Below, piece after piece: positions 30,719 through 39,327 of a stretch of DNA of 64,000 nucleotides (position 1 is its first letter; each line of letters starts with the position of its first letter). The stretch spans positions 4,032,001 to 4,096,000 of the forward strand of contig NC_079881.1 of assembly GCF_029227915.1 (NCBI RefSeq), in the 5' to 3' direction. The DNA comes from Hydractinia symbiolongicarpus (taxonomy: Eukaryota > Cnidaria > Hydrozoa > Anthoathecata > Hydractiniidae). A program made the translations under genes and the position numbers. Under the pieces are notes generated by a model. It made no database searches. It saw only the letters and a list, made by a program, of their open reading frames with translations, and had not been told where the DNA came from.

Positions 30719-30906
30719 TGATGTGCGCATGTACGCCGCTCGCATATTTCGTGTGGTACGATAAAAATTAATATTAAGGCGGTTTGTGACATTATGCGGC
30801 GCGATCGTCCCCCAAAGACTGAGCCATAGCGGCCCTATCTGCCGACCGACCCGCGCGATCCCCGGCATCATCTTTACCTGTTTCTGGTAAAGATATCGCC
30901 CCCTTT
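30719..30906. other. Gap between accessory pair and integrase
   Basis: 188 bp between convergent genes. Holds the 14-bp motif GTGGTACGATAAAA (30753-30766), also found upstream of the integrase, and a hairpin at 30870-30894. No gene seen. Confidence 0.5.
30870..30894. terminator. Hairpin between accessory pair and integrase
   Basis: ATCTTTACC, TGTTTCT loop, GGTAAAGAT: nine perfect pairs, 12 bp from the integrase stop. Probable transcript end signal for the minus-strand gene. Confidence 0.55.
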
Positions 30907-31884
30907 TCACCAACCTTGCACATAATCAGGAGGTAATTCTGTATCTTCGGGTATTAACATCAATTCCTCTTTTACAAAAGCCCGTCCAGGTCCGTCTTGA
31001 ACATAGTACATTACACGGTTACCAGGTTGCGCTATTACCTCACGCAATCTATATGTGTTTTTCGACCATATTCTATCGGTTGCCCGTCTCCGCCCATCAT
31101 CATGCTCTTCACCAGGTTGTAGTAGATATCTATACAGGCCATCCTTAGGTAATTCTACTTCAGGTGGATAGCTCTCTTGATTAACCAGAGGCACCTCTTT
31201 CATTATAATAGCATCTTTTGGCTTCATATCAATCATCTGCGTCTTTGTATCGTTTATCCTATCAATCAGTTTATACAGATGCTTAACCCATGTAGATGAT
31301 ACCTTTTCCGAATCATTCAGTTCTTGGGCATCTTGTATTTTGAATAAATTTTCGGCAAGTATCTTGTTCAACGCCTCAACAAAAGCTGTGTGTGTATGCT
31401 TATATTTTGTAGTCGCTCTTTTAATTTCAACCTTATGCTTCTCCAACAGCTTTGTCACATCTGCCTTGAATTCTGAACCGTTATCACATTGGAAAGTTTT
31501 CGGATAAGTTAATGGCCCCGCCTTGTAGATGTCCTCAATCATAGCGGCAACCTCTTTGGCTTTCTTAGTCCTCAAAGGTCGGGCTACCTTGTATCTGGAA
31601 GCAGCATCGATTCCCGACAAAATGTACTTATATTTATTACCATACAGTATGTCACCGGGCATGTACAATAAATCGAATTGATGTAAATCATTAGGGGTGG
31701 TAACTTCATAATGTGGTCTTTCAACATGTTTTGGGGCGGGTAAATGTACTTGCCAAAATGCTTGTTTTGATAGCCACTTCTTAATCTCCTTTGGCCCGAA
31801 GCCGAATACTCTTAAGCTCCGAACGGCTCTTTGTCCTTTCCATAAATTTTGAGGTTGATAGTAAGTCTCTTGAAGTTTTGACAT
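30907..31884 (-). CDS. Polinton integrase (retroviral-type DDE, rve)
   Basis: 325 residues from ATG at 31884. The catalytic triad is D71 (HQFDLLYMP), D134 (FQCDNGSEFK) and E170 (TAFVEALNKIL). The spacing between the last two is 35 residues, the canonical D,D35E of retroviral and Polinton integrases. The N-terminal 60 residues carry a helical basic region. The C-terminal third is strand-rich (TYRLREVIAQPGNRVMYYV) like an SH3- or chromo-type DNA-binding end. It inserts the linear element DNA, giving the short target duplication seen here. The catalytic residues look intact. Confidence 0.92.
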   Translation of the reverse strand: MSKLQETYYQPQNLWKGQRAVRSLRVFGFGPKEIKKWLSKQAFWQVHLPAPKHVERPHYEVTTPNDLHQFDLLYMPGDILYGNKYKYILSGIDAASRYKVARPLRTKKAKEVAAMIEDIYKAGPLTYPKTFQCDNGSEFKADVTKLLEKHKVEIKRATTKYKHTHTAFVEALNKILAENLFKIQDAQELNDSEKVSSTWVKHLYKLIDRINDTKTQMIDMKPKDAIIMKEVPLVNQESYPPEVELPKDGLYRYLLQPGEEHDDGRRRATDRIWSKNTYRLREVIAQPGNRVMYYVQDGPGRAFVKEELMLIPEDTELPPDYVQGW

Positions 31885-31975
31885 GTTTTATTTATGCACA
31901 CCTTTATTTATCTCCTTTTTGTGTTATGATGTGGTACGATAAAAGTGCTTAAAGTTTTTCATATATTATATTAAT
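31885..31975. promoter_or_regulatory. Divergent promoter, integrase and SAP gene
   Basis: 91-bp AT-rich gap. Contains TTTATTTATG on the integrase side, the 14-bp motif GTGGTACGATAAAA (31931-31944), and TATATTATATTAAT directly before the plus-strand ATG. Confidence 0.5.
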
Positions 31976-32245
31976 ATGTCAGACATGGATACCACACCGG
32001 ACTACAAATTGATGAAACTGAGAGAGTTGCGAGAGGTTGCCAAATCCCGCGGAATTAAGTATATCGTGGGTATGAGAAAGGCTAAACTGGTTGAGGTGAT
32101 TGAGAAGAATGATCTCGACCCATCCTACACCATCGATCTGGATACCAAGAAGGAATGGTATGGATACTGTTCAAGGTGGAGGTCGAAAAACAGGGAGGCA
32201 TATCTAAAAGCTCAAAAACGTTATAACGACAAAAGATCCAAGTGA
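31976..32245 (+). CDS. Polinton SAP-like small DNA-binding protein, 89 aa
   Basis: ATG at 31976. A SAP/HeH-type helix-extended-helix motif is visible: YKLMKLRELREVAKSRGIKY then VGMRKAKLVEVIEK (about residues 11-44). A basic C-terminus follows (WRSKNREAYLKAQKRYNDKRSK). Likely binds element DNA, for example at replication or packaging; this is inferred from the motif. A strong hairpin follows at 32259-32280. Confidence 0.65.
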   Translation: MSDMDTTPDYKLMKLRELREVAKSRGIKYIVGMRKAKLVEVIEKNDLDPSYTIDLDTKKEWYGYCSRWRSKNREAYLKAQKRYNDKRSK

Positions 32246-32258
32246 TTGGGTATTTTTT

Positions 32259-32280
32259 TTGTTACTCAGACGAGTAACAA
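32259..32280 (+). terminator. Hairpin after SAP-like gene
   Basis: TTGTTACTC, AGAC loop, GAGTAACAA: nine perfect pairs, preceded by GATTGGGTATTTTTT. The same arrangement recurs after the next SAP unit at 32892-32913. Confidence 0.65.
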
Positions 32281-32282
32281 AT

Positions 32283-32555
32283 GTTGGTGGGTGGGTACCC
32301 ATGGTGGAGCGGTCACGACCCCCGAGGTGCCGGTGGGTGGGTACCCATGGTGGAGCGGTCACGACCCCCGAGGTGCCGGTGGGTGGGTACCCATGGTGGA
32401 GCGGTCAGTATAATAAACCGCGTTTTACCGCCATGGGGTCGGGTGGTTGTCTTGCGAACGAAGCCCCTCACGATCCTCGCGAACGAAGCCCCTCACGATC
32501 CTCGCGAACGAAGCCCCTCACGATCCTCGCGAACGAAGCCCCTCACGATCCTCCA
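32283..32555. repeat. Tandem repeats in noncoding spacer
   Basis: Three direct copies of a 51-bp unit with GGGTACCCATGGTGGAGCGG (about 32290-32407), then four copies of a 27-bp unit with GCGAACGAAGCCCCTCACGA (about 32453-32552). Both arrays open short frames that are not considered genes. Part of the first unit (GGTGGGTACCCATGG) recurs once at 32944-32959 and is related to the terminal repeat. Confidence 0.85.
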
Positions 32556-32616
32556 CCCCGGTTTACGATTTATAAAAACGGCTTAAAGATCCACAGATCG
32601 TATATCACAACCGGGC

Positions 32617-32877
32617 ATGACTTCGAGAAATACAGTTTCCGAATTAATACATCTCGCTAGAGAAAAATCCTCTAGAGAACGCGGCCTACATCATGGCTAC
32701 TTAAGGCTCAGAAAGGCCAATCTGATCGAATTTTTGAGACCAACTACCGTTTCAGCACCGGTTAGACCGGTACCCGTGCCGAGACCCACCAGACCCGTAC
32801 CAGCGCCGAGACCCGTACCGGCACCGAGACCCTCGAGATCCGGTAGTGAACAACCGGGAGGCATATCTAAGACCTAA
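32617..32877 (+). CDS. Free-standing SAP-like module, partial copy of polymerase N-terminus
   Basis: 86 residues from ATG at 32617. The start MTSRNTVSELIHLAREKSS, the LRKANLIEFL helix and the Pro/Val/Arg-rich linker repeat the opening of the polymerase frame at 33110, with small insertions. It ends PGGISKT, picking up the tail context of the preceding SAP gene. The upstream segment with CTTAAAGATCC and CAGATCGTATAT is also a copy of the polymerase leader. Either an expressed SAP protein or a relic of a tandem duplication. Confidence 0.5.
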   Translation: MTSRNTVSELIHLAREKSSRERGLHHGYLRLRKANLIEFLRPTTVSAPVRPVPVPRPTRPVPAPRPVPAPRPSRSGSEQPGGISKT

Positions 32878-32891
32878 GTGATTGGGCATTT

Positions 32892-32913
32892 TTGTTACTC
32901 GGACGGGTAACAA
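32892..32913 (+). terminator. Hairpin after second SAP unit
   Basis: TTGTTACTC, GGAC, GGGTAACAA with one G-T pair, again preceded by GTGATTGGGCATTT. A duplicate of the hairpin at 32259-32280. Confidence 0.6.
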
Positions 32914-33109
32914 ATGTGATTCACGACCCTCGAGGTGCCAATGGGTGGGTACCCATGGTGTATCGATGTATGTATCACAAAGCGTGTTTTACTACAATTT
33001 AGCATGGTGGTTGCCCCACAAACTAGGACACTCACGACCCTCCAACACGGTTTACGATTTTTAGAAAAAGTGGATTAAAGATTTCATAAATCGTATATAA
33101 TACACAAGC
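32914..33109. promoter_or_regulatory. Polymerase leader region
   Basis: Degraded duplicate of the spacer before the previous SAP unit: GGTACCCATGG, a CACGACCCTCCA segment, GGTTTACGATTT, then GATTAAAGATTTCATAAATCG and TATATAATACACAAGC directly before the ATG. TATATAATA is the likely TATA or initiator element. Confidence 0.45.
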
Positions 33110-36100
33110 ATGACTTCGAGAAATACAGTTTCCGAATTAAGAGCTCTCGCTAGAGAACGCGGCCTACGTGGCTACTCAAGGCTCAGAAAGGCCGATCTGA
33201 TCGAATTATTGACACCCACTACTGTGTCAGCACCGGTTAGACCGGTACCCGTGCCGAGACCCTCGAGATCCGGTAGTGAACAACCGGGCATGACTTCGAG
33301 AAATACAGTTTCCGAATTAAGAGCTCTCGCTAGAGAACGCGGCCTACGTGGCTACTCAAGGCTCAGAAAGGCCGATCTGATCGAATTATTGACACCCACT
33401 ACTGTGTCAGCACCGGTTAGACCGGTACCAGCGCCGAGACCCGTACCAGCGCCGAGACCCACCAGACCCGTACCAGCGCCGAGACCCGTACCGGCACCGA
33501 GACCCACCAGACCCGTACCGGCACCGAGACCGGGCACTAGCCAACAAGACATGGATTTGAAAAGCAAGTTGATCGAATGGAGAGACTGGTTAATAAATCA
33601 TGTACCTGGGGCTATTAAGGAGAGGGCGAGCAAAGCTTTCAAAACCATGAAGGATAAGATCACGGGTTTGTATGAAAAGGGCAGTGGAGAGGAAGAGGAA
33701 GAGGTGGAGGAGGAGGAGGAGGAGGAGGAGGAGAAAAACCCCTATACCCCCATTGAAGAAGCTTTTGTAGGTTCATACAAACGTTTCAAAATAAACTCGG
33801 ATGGTGGGAAGAATGTCAAGGTCTTTCTCGAAAAGGTCGAGCATGTCGTCAAGAGGTTGATGAGTGACGTGCTAGGGCAGAAGAAGTCGCTGAAGACTCA
33901 GGCGACCTTGTGGGTGAAATGGGTAAGGGAGGACACCAGCTCGACTGATGCCCCATGTGTACATGTCGATAAAGCTTTCAATAGCTATATGGAGATACTG
34001 CACGCCCACGATGACATTTCCGATGTTTTCGATCGGATGCGTAATAAGATAATCGAGCAGATTGAAAACCCCGCGCTGCCAGCTAGCGGATTCACAATTG
34101 ATAAAATCTTGCATATGCATGTGGATTTTCATAAACTGAAATTAACCAGAGGTAGTTCTTACTTGCCGCTGCCCGAGAACTTCAGTGGTAAGCGATCCGT
34201 GATTAACCCACATAACGAGGATGAAGAATGCTTCAAATGGGCCGTTATAGCTGCTCTCAATCATGATAAGATCGATAATCACCCTGAACGGATCTCAATC
34301 CTTAAGAAGCATGATAAGTATAATTGGGATGGTCTAACTTTCCCAATGGCGCTAAACAAGATAGATCTCTTCGAGAGGAGGAACCCCGATGTCGCTGTGC
34401 ATGTTTTGACAAAGGATGAGAGAGAAGGTATCTACATGTGTCGCAAGTCGAAGCATCTTGATCGTAAGGAGACGGTTGTTTTGTTTTTACTATGTGAGGG
34501 GGATAAGAGACATTATATCGCTGTTAAGAACTTAAGCGGTGTACTTAGCAAGGCTAACTCAAAGCATAAAAATAAGGAGTATTATTGCTTGAATTGTCTC
34601 TATGGTTTTCAAAGCGAACAGAAAAGGGATGAGCACTTTGAGTATTGCAAGAATAACGATGCTGCTAAGATTCAACTCCCTAAGGAGGGTAGCACCTTAA
34701 CCTTCACTGATGGTAAGTTTCAACTCAAAGCCCCATTCATCATGTATGCCGATTTCGAAGCTTTTACAAAAGAGTTGCCAGAAGATGAGAGAAAATGCGG
34801 ATCATCCACCGAGAAAGTTGGTAAACATGTTCCCACCGGATTCTGTTGTTATAGTAAATATGCTCATGGTGACGTTCCCAACCCTCTTAATCTTTATCGC
34901 GGTGAGGACTGTGTTACGCGTTTTGTGGATCATGTGGTTTCCGAGGCGGAAAGGTTATATAACATGTTTCCTCAGAAAGAAATGGATCCACTGACGGATG
35001 AGGAGCGTGACGGTTTCAATAGAGCCGAGGTGTGCCACATTTGCATGAAGGAATTTGATGACAAGGATGACATCAAGGTTAGGGATCACTGTCATTTCAC
35101 CGGTAAGTTTCGTGGAGCCGCTCATCAGGGGTGTAATCTGCGTTATAAGGTACCTAATTATATCCCGGTTGTCTTCCACAATCTGAGTGGCTACGATGCG
35201 CATTTATTCATTAAGGAGCTTGCTAGGAAGTACGGAGAAGATGGTATGGGTGTAATCGCGGAGAATAAGGAGAAATATATCTCTTTCTCTACGGATGTTA
35301 AGGTTGGTGAATACATTGACAAAAATGGTGAGACCAAAGACAAAAAGATACAACTGAGATTCATCGATTCATTTAGATTTATGTCAAGCGGCCTAAGCTC
35401 CCTGGCTGACAACCTATCAGATGATCAATGCAAAAACCTTAGAAAATTCTTCAATGGTGACGAATTCAACATAATGAGAAGGAAGGGTGTATACCCATAT
35501 GAGTATGTTAACTCATTCGATAGGTTTAATGAAACTGAGCTCCCGTCAAAGGATGATTTCTACAGCAAGCTGAACATGAATGGTATCAGCGATGCCGATT
35601 ATGCGCATGCCCAGAAGGTGTGGAAGGACATGAAAGTTGAAAATATGGGCGTTTATCATGATATCTATCTCAAGACGGATGTTCTGCTTCTGAGTGATGT
35701 GTTTGAGACATTCAGAGAAACATGCTTGAGAAACTACGATCTAGACCCGGCTCACTTTTACACTGCTCCGGGATTAGCCTGGAGGGCGTGTTTGAAAAAG
35801 ACCAAGGTTAGTCTAGATTTATTGTCGGATATGGAGATGGTCATGTTCATTGAGAGTGGTATTAGGGGTGGATTGTGTCAGGCTGTCCACCGCTACGCCA
35901 AGGCCAACAATAAGTATATGGTGGACGAGTACAACACATCGGATGGGAATTGCATGGATTTATTTGAGCAGCAGGAAATTGCTAAAACCGTGCCTTTTGT
36001 AAAAAGAAAATTGATTGAATTGAGGTACTGGTTGATGAAACATGTACCTAGGGTCATCAAGGTGAAAACTAGTAAAGCTTACAGAGCCGTGAAGGATAAG

Positions 36101-37441
36101 ATCATGGGTTTGTATGAAAAGGTATGTGGGGGACCGTCTGTACCGAAAGAGGAAAAACAATATACCACCAAAGCCAACACATCTGAGAGTAAGGAGATGA
36201 ATAGCTATCTCCAATACCTAGATGCAAATAATTTGTACGGCTGGGCCATGATTCAGAAGATGCCGACCGGAGGGTTTGAGTGGGTTGATGACGTGGTTTC
36301 TGATTTTACACCCGAACTGATTTCACAATTAGCTGTGGAAAACGGTGAAAAGGGGTACATCCTTGAGGTTGATGTTAGCTATCCACGGGAGCTTCATGAT
36401 TCTCATAACGACCTTCCTTTCATGCCCGAGAGGAAGATCATTAATGGCGTCGAGAAGCTGACACCGTGTCTTTCAGACAATAAGAAATATATCACTCATA
36501 TCCGTGCGCTTGATCAAGCGTTGAAGCATGGTCTTGTTCTTGAGAAGGTTCATAGGGTCTTGAGATTTGATCAGAGTGCGTGGTTGAAGTCGTACATAGA
36601 TTTCAACACTGATTTGCGTACCAAATCAACTAATGACTTCGAAAAGGACTTTTTCAAGCTGATGAATAATTCGGTCTTTGGGAAGACAATGGAGAATCAG
36701 CGAAGGCAGAAGGATATACGTTTGGCTACCAAGAAAGAACAATATGAGAAGCTGGTGATGAAGCCCAACTTCAAGGGTAGCACGTGGTTCTCGGAAACAC
36801 TGATGGGCATAGAGATGTCCAAGATCAAGATCAAAATGAATAAGCCAATCTACCTGGGGCTGGCAATTCTCGACTTGTCCAAGATGGTTATGTATGAGTT
36901 CCACTATGATTACATGAGACCAAAATATGGTGTGGATGTAAAGCTTTGCTACATGGATACAGATTCATTCGTCTACCACATAAAAACCGACGACTTTTAC
37001 AAAGATATCGCCGACGATGTAGCTTTGAGATTTGACACGTCAGGGTACGATAAGAAAGATGGTAGACCCCTACCATTAGGTTTGAATAAAAAGATCATTG
37101 GGCTGATGAAGGATGAGTTGGGTGGTAAGGTAATGACCGAATTTATCGCTCTTAGGGCTAAGAATTATGCTTACAAACAGCTATGTGGTAGGGAGGATAA
37201 GAGGTGCAAGGGGGTCAAGAAATGTGTGGTGAGGAAGACAATAGGTTTCGATGACTATAAGAGATGTCTGTTCGAGGGTGAAAATGTTTACAGGGAACAG
37301 ATGACCTTTCGATCGATTAAGCATGATGTTCATACCATAAAAACAAACAAACTAGCGCTCAATGCAGATGATGATAAGCGCATAATTTTGGATGATGGCA
37401 TTACCACACTGGCAAGAGGACATTATAGACACACATTATAG
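33110..37441 (+). CDS. PolB: Polinton protein-primed DNA polymerase B with SAP-repeat N-terminus
   Basis: 1443 residues. Residues 1-60 and 61-120 are near-identical SAP-like modules (VSELRALARERGLRGYSRLR). A Pro/Arg/Val linker to about 147 and an acidic run (about 193-208) follow. Exonuclease motifs: YADFEAF (about 545), FHNLSGYDAH (about 689) and YHDIYLKTDVL (about 849). A treble-clef zinc or HNH-like segment CHICMKEF...HCH...C lies at about 641-676. Polymerase motif A is LDANNLYG (about 1036), motif B KLMNNSVFGKTMEN (about 1183) and motif C YMDTDS (about 1280). A second copy of the KLIE-R-WL--HVP helix module from about 150 sits at about 965-1010, between the exonuclease and motif A. It would copy the linear element from protein-capped ends. 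All catalytic motifs appear intact. Confidence 0.95.
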   Translation: MTSRNTVSELRALARERGLRGYSRLRKADLIELLTPTTVSAPVRPVPVPRPSRSGSEQPGMTSRNTVSELRALARERGLRGYSRLRKADLIELLTPTTVSAPVRPVPAPRPVPAPRPTRPVPAPRPVPAPRPTRPVPAPRPGTSQQDMDLKSKLIEWRDWLINHVPGAIKERASKAFKTMKDKITGLYEKGSGEEEEEVEEEEEEEEEKNPYTPIEEAFVGSYKRFKINSDGGKNVKVFLEKVEHVVKRLMSDVLGQKKSLKTQATLWVKWVREDTSSTDAPCVHVDKAFNSYMEILHAHDDISDVFDRMRNKIIEQIENPALPASGFTIDKILHMHVDFHKLKLTRGSSYLPLPENFSGKRSVINPHNEDEECFKWAVIAALNHDKIDNHPERISILKKHDKYNWDGLTFPMALNKIDLFERRNPDVAVHVLTKDEREGIYMCRKSKHLDRKETVVLFLLCEGDKRHYIAVKNLSGVLSKANSKHKNKEYYCLNCLYGFQSEQKRDEHFEYCKNNDAAKIQLPKEGSTLTFTDGKFQLKAPFIMYADFEAFTKELPEDERKCGSSTEKVGKHVPTGFCCYSKYAHGDVPNPLNLYRGEDCVTRFVDHVVSEAERLYNMFPQKEMDPLTDEERDGFNRAEVCHICMKEFDDKDDIKVRDHCHFTGKFRGAAHQGCNLRYKVPNYIPVVFHNLSGYDAHLFIKELARKYGEDGMGVIAENKEKYISFSTDVKVGEYIDKNGETKDKKIQLRFIDSFRFMSSGLSSLADNLSDDQCKNLRKFFNGDEFNIMRRKGVYPYEYVNSFDRFNETELPSKDDFYSKLNMNGISDADYAHAQKVWKDMKVENMGVYHDIYLKTDVLLLSDVFETFRETCLRNYDLDPAHFYTAPGLAWRACLKKTKVSLDLLSDMEMVMFIESGIRGGLCQAVHRYAKANNKYMVDEYNTSDGNCMDLFEQQEIAKTVPFVKRKLIELRYWLMKHVPRVIKVKTSKAYRAVKDKIMGLYEKVCGGPSVPKEEKQYTTKANTSESKEMNSYLQYLDANNLYGWAMIQKMPTGGFEWVDDVVSDFTPELISQLAVENGEKGYILEVDVSYPRELHDSHNDLPFMPERKIINGVEKLTPCLSDNKKYITHIRALDQALKHGLVLEKVHRVLRFDQSAWLKSYIDFNTDLRTKSTNDFEKDFFKLMNNSVFGKTMENQRRQKDIRLATKKEQYEKLVMKPNFKGSTWFSETLMGIEMSKIKIKMNKPIYLGLAILDLSKMVMYEFHYDYMRPKYGVDVKLCYMDTDSFVYHIKTDDFYKDIADDVALRFDTSGYDKKDGRPLPLGLNKKIIGLMKDELGGKVMTEFIALRAKNYAYKQLCGREDKRCKGVKKCVVRKTIGFDDYKRCLFEGENVYREQMTFRSIKHDVHTIKTNKLALNADDDKRIILDDGITTLARGHYRHTL

Positions 37442-37684
37442 ACACACATAACACTATAAATTATAAGGCACGACAGATGAGGGTGGGTAGGGACCCATGG
37501 GGAGGGGAGGGGGCCCGGGGGACACGGCGGGGGTTGGGGGGTTGGGGCGGATCCGGACATTCGTAGGTGCTAACGGATTTTATAGACTCTTCTATCGTTG
37601 ATTTGACGTGGATGATCCATAATTTGACGTGGAATGGTAAAGTGCTAAGGGGATCTGTCCTAACATCCGCCTTTTCCTATCTCT
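37412..37684 (-). repeat. Right terminal inverted repeat
   Basis: Inverse of 22200-22459. It differs by a 13-bp tandem duplication (two copies of TATAGACACACAT at about 37428-37453). The last codons of the polymerase lie inside it. Confidence 0.92.
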
Positions 37685-37689
37685 CATCT
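37685..37689. repeat. Target-site duplication, right
   Basis: CATCT directly after the CT terminus, matching 22195-22199. Confidence 0.8.
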
Positions 37690-38500
37690 AACGGCCCCGG
37701 TCGTCCGTTCTTGTTGCAAAATAAAGAAGGAAGGCTGCAAGGGAAACATCCAAATGATTGTGTTGTGTGTGCCTCAACCTCGTTCCCAGCGCCTGTTGTC
37801 TCTTTTGTATAACCATGACGGCAGGACGAATATGACTCTGGAGGAGGCCTCGTCACGTGACTCTCAAATGCACAGTTTTCTGGGTGTAATATTTGATGAG
37901 ATTTGCCTCTATAAACCACAGTTTTTTATATATTGCAAAACTAAACGTCTTAGGTTACAGATATGTGCGGCGAGTTTGTGTTTATTTCTTTAATACGCAG
38001 CGCAGACAAACTGCTCGCATATTGATCTTGATTGTTTTACAAATGTACAATCATGTTATTAAGACTGCTGTTTGCTTGAAATTTAAGCAGTACACCAGAA
38101 TTTCATAAATTATAATAATTATGACGTCATCCAAAATTTTATAATGGTTTTGTGCTTTTCAAATAAGAATATTCAGATAGAATATTAAATTATCATGACA
38201 AAAATGAAGTTTTTTGGAGCAATATAATATTCTGGTTGGATTTTATTTAGATTTAAAGAAAATGATTATTTTGAAAACGAGGCTACTTTTAGGAAGCTCG
38301 ACAATATGAAGGGTTTGACCGTAACTTTCAACTTGGAATTGAGGCACTTAACGAATAAAAATATTTACGAAATTAAGTAATTTTACCGTTTAGGGATAAG
38401 AATCATTTTTAGTATCGACCTCTTTAATTGAGTTTGGCGTAATTAGGAAATTCAGGAAAGGTCTATTTGGTTCTGTGAATTGGTTAGCCGTCCGCCGCCG

Positions 38501-38558
38501 TGAAAGTTCACCAATCTCGTCCCCAAAGCATCTTGGGGACGAGATTGGTGAACTTTCA
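38501..38558. repeat. Perfect 26-bp-arm hairpin containing CTCGTCCCC
   Basis: Arms 38501-38526 and 38533-38558 are exact inverses with a 6-bp loop AGCATC. Arm core CACCAATCTCGTCCCCAA. Followed 12 bp later by another GGGGACGAGG. Confidence 0.85.
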
Positions 38559-38778
38559 TGAGTGCGACTGGGGACGAGGTTGTGATGCCACTAATTTTAG
38601 GTAGGTATTTTATTTTGTTACGTACCCTAGTGCTTTTTATGTGAATTGATATTTCATAAATGTATAATAAAAATATGCATAGATATAAGACAAGAATTTT
38701 TGACATTTTCAGACAATTCTAGAACTCCTTATGCCACAATTCCTTTTTAATTGTATCATGTTGGTTTGCCAACATCAA

Positions 38779-38872
38779 GTCGACCCCATTCTCGACCCCA
38801 TAGCTATTTGAGATAAACTCGAAATGTAGGTTTTAATCTCAAATAGCTCTGCTGGGGACGAGAATGGGTCGA
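38779..38872. repeat. Inverted repeat of the CTCGTCCCC family
   Basis: TCGACCCCATTCTCG...AGCTATTTGAGAT and its inverse ATCTCAAATAGCT...CGAGAATGGGTCGA. About 35-bp imperfect arms around a 24-bp centre. Confidence 0.75.
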
Positions 38873-39327
38873 ACCAATTTTGTTTGTAATCGAACATCTA
38901 GTGCCTTTGCAGCGATAGCTTATCAATGAAATTAAAAAAAAGGAATGTTATGGATAAAAGTAAATTCAATCTCCACCCAGGGAATCTTGCATCTTTTTGA
39001 CACAGGACGATATGAAAAAGAAAAAAAAATGCCCTGGGATCGGAATCGAGATGTGGCACAGGGGCAAAGGTCTGTACATCGTGACATGTGTTGTTCCGTG
39101 TTTGACTTTGTAAATGGTAGAGATGACGTGTGCGTTGAACCGAATGCTCACGAGGTAGTGTGTTCCGGTTGTATATTTTCTTACTTGTTCTTTGTCTGTG
39201 TATTTTAGCTAGCTAGCTAGCTGTTTTAGTTCCGGGAGTAACTCTAGAGCTACTCACGCAAGCGGTTAAAATAAGAATTAGTATAAGTATTGGATAATTG
39301 CCTCCAGTTATACGCGAGGTGTTGAAG

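Larger units (their letters stand above)
22200..37684. mobile_element. Complete Polinton/Maverick element (endogenous virus-like transposon)
   Basis: A 15.5-kb element with long terminal inverted repeats, AG...CT ends and a 5-bp target duplication CATCT at 22195-22199 and 37685-37689 (6 bp, CATCTA, if the shared A is counted). It encodes the Polinton hallmark set: protein-primed family B DNA polymerase, retroviral-type DDE integrase, A32-like packaging ATPase and putative capsid proteins. It also has about ten accessory genes. All frames appear open and the inverted repeats look identical over about 250 bp, so insertion was recent or gene conversion is active. G+C content is visibly higher than in the flanking host DNA. 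No adenain-type protease is recognised. Confidence 0.93.
37690..39320. other. Intergenic, short palindromic repeats
   Basis: Host AT-rich sequence after the Polinton. Palindromic repeats of the CTCGTCCCCAGG family lie at 38501-38558 and 38779-38872, and single motif copies at about 37780 and 38568. No gene is supported. Confidence 0.5.

Noticed and set aside
32259-32660. 101- and 133-codon frames after the SAP gene
   Set aside because: Produced by the tandem noncoding repeats and by a hairpin; they overlap each other and the start of the next SAP unit.
34710-37076. Shadow frames within the polymerase
   Set aside because: Alternative frames of a well-supported gene with no motifs of their own.
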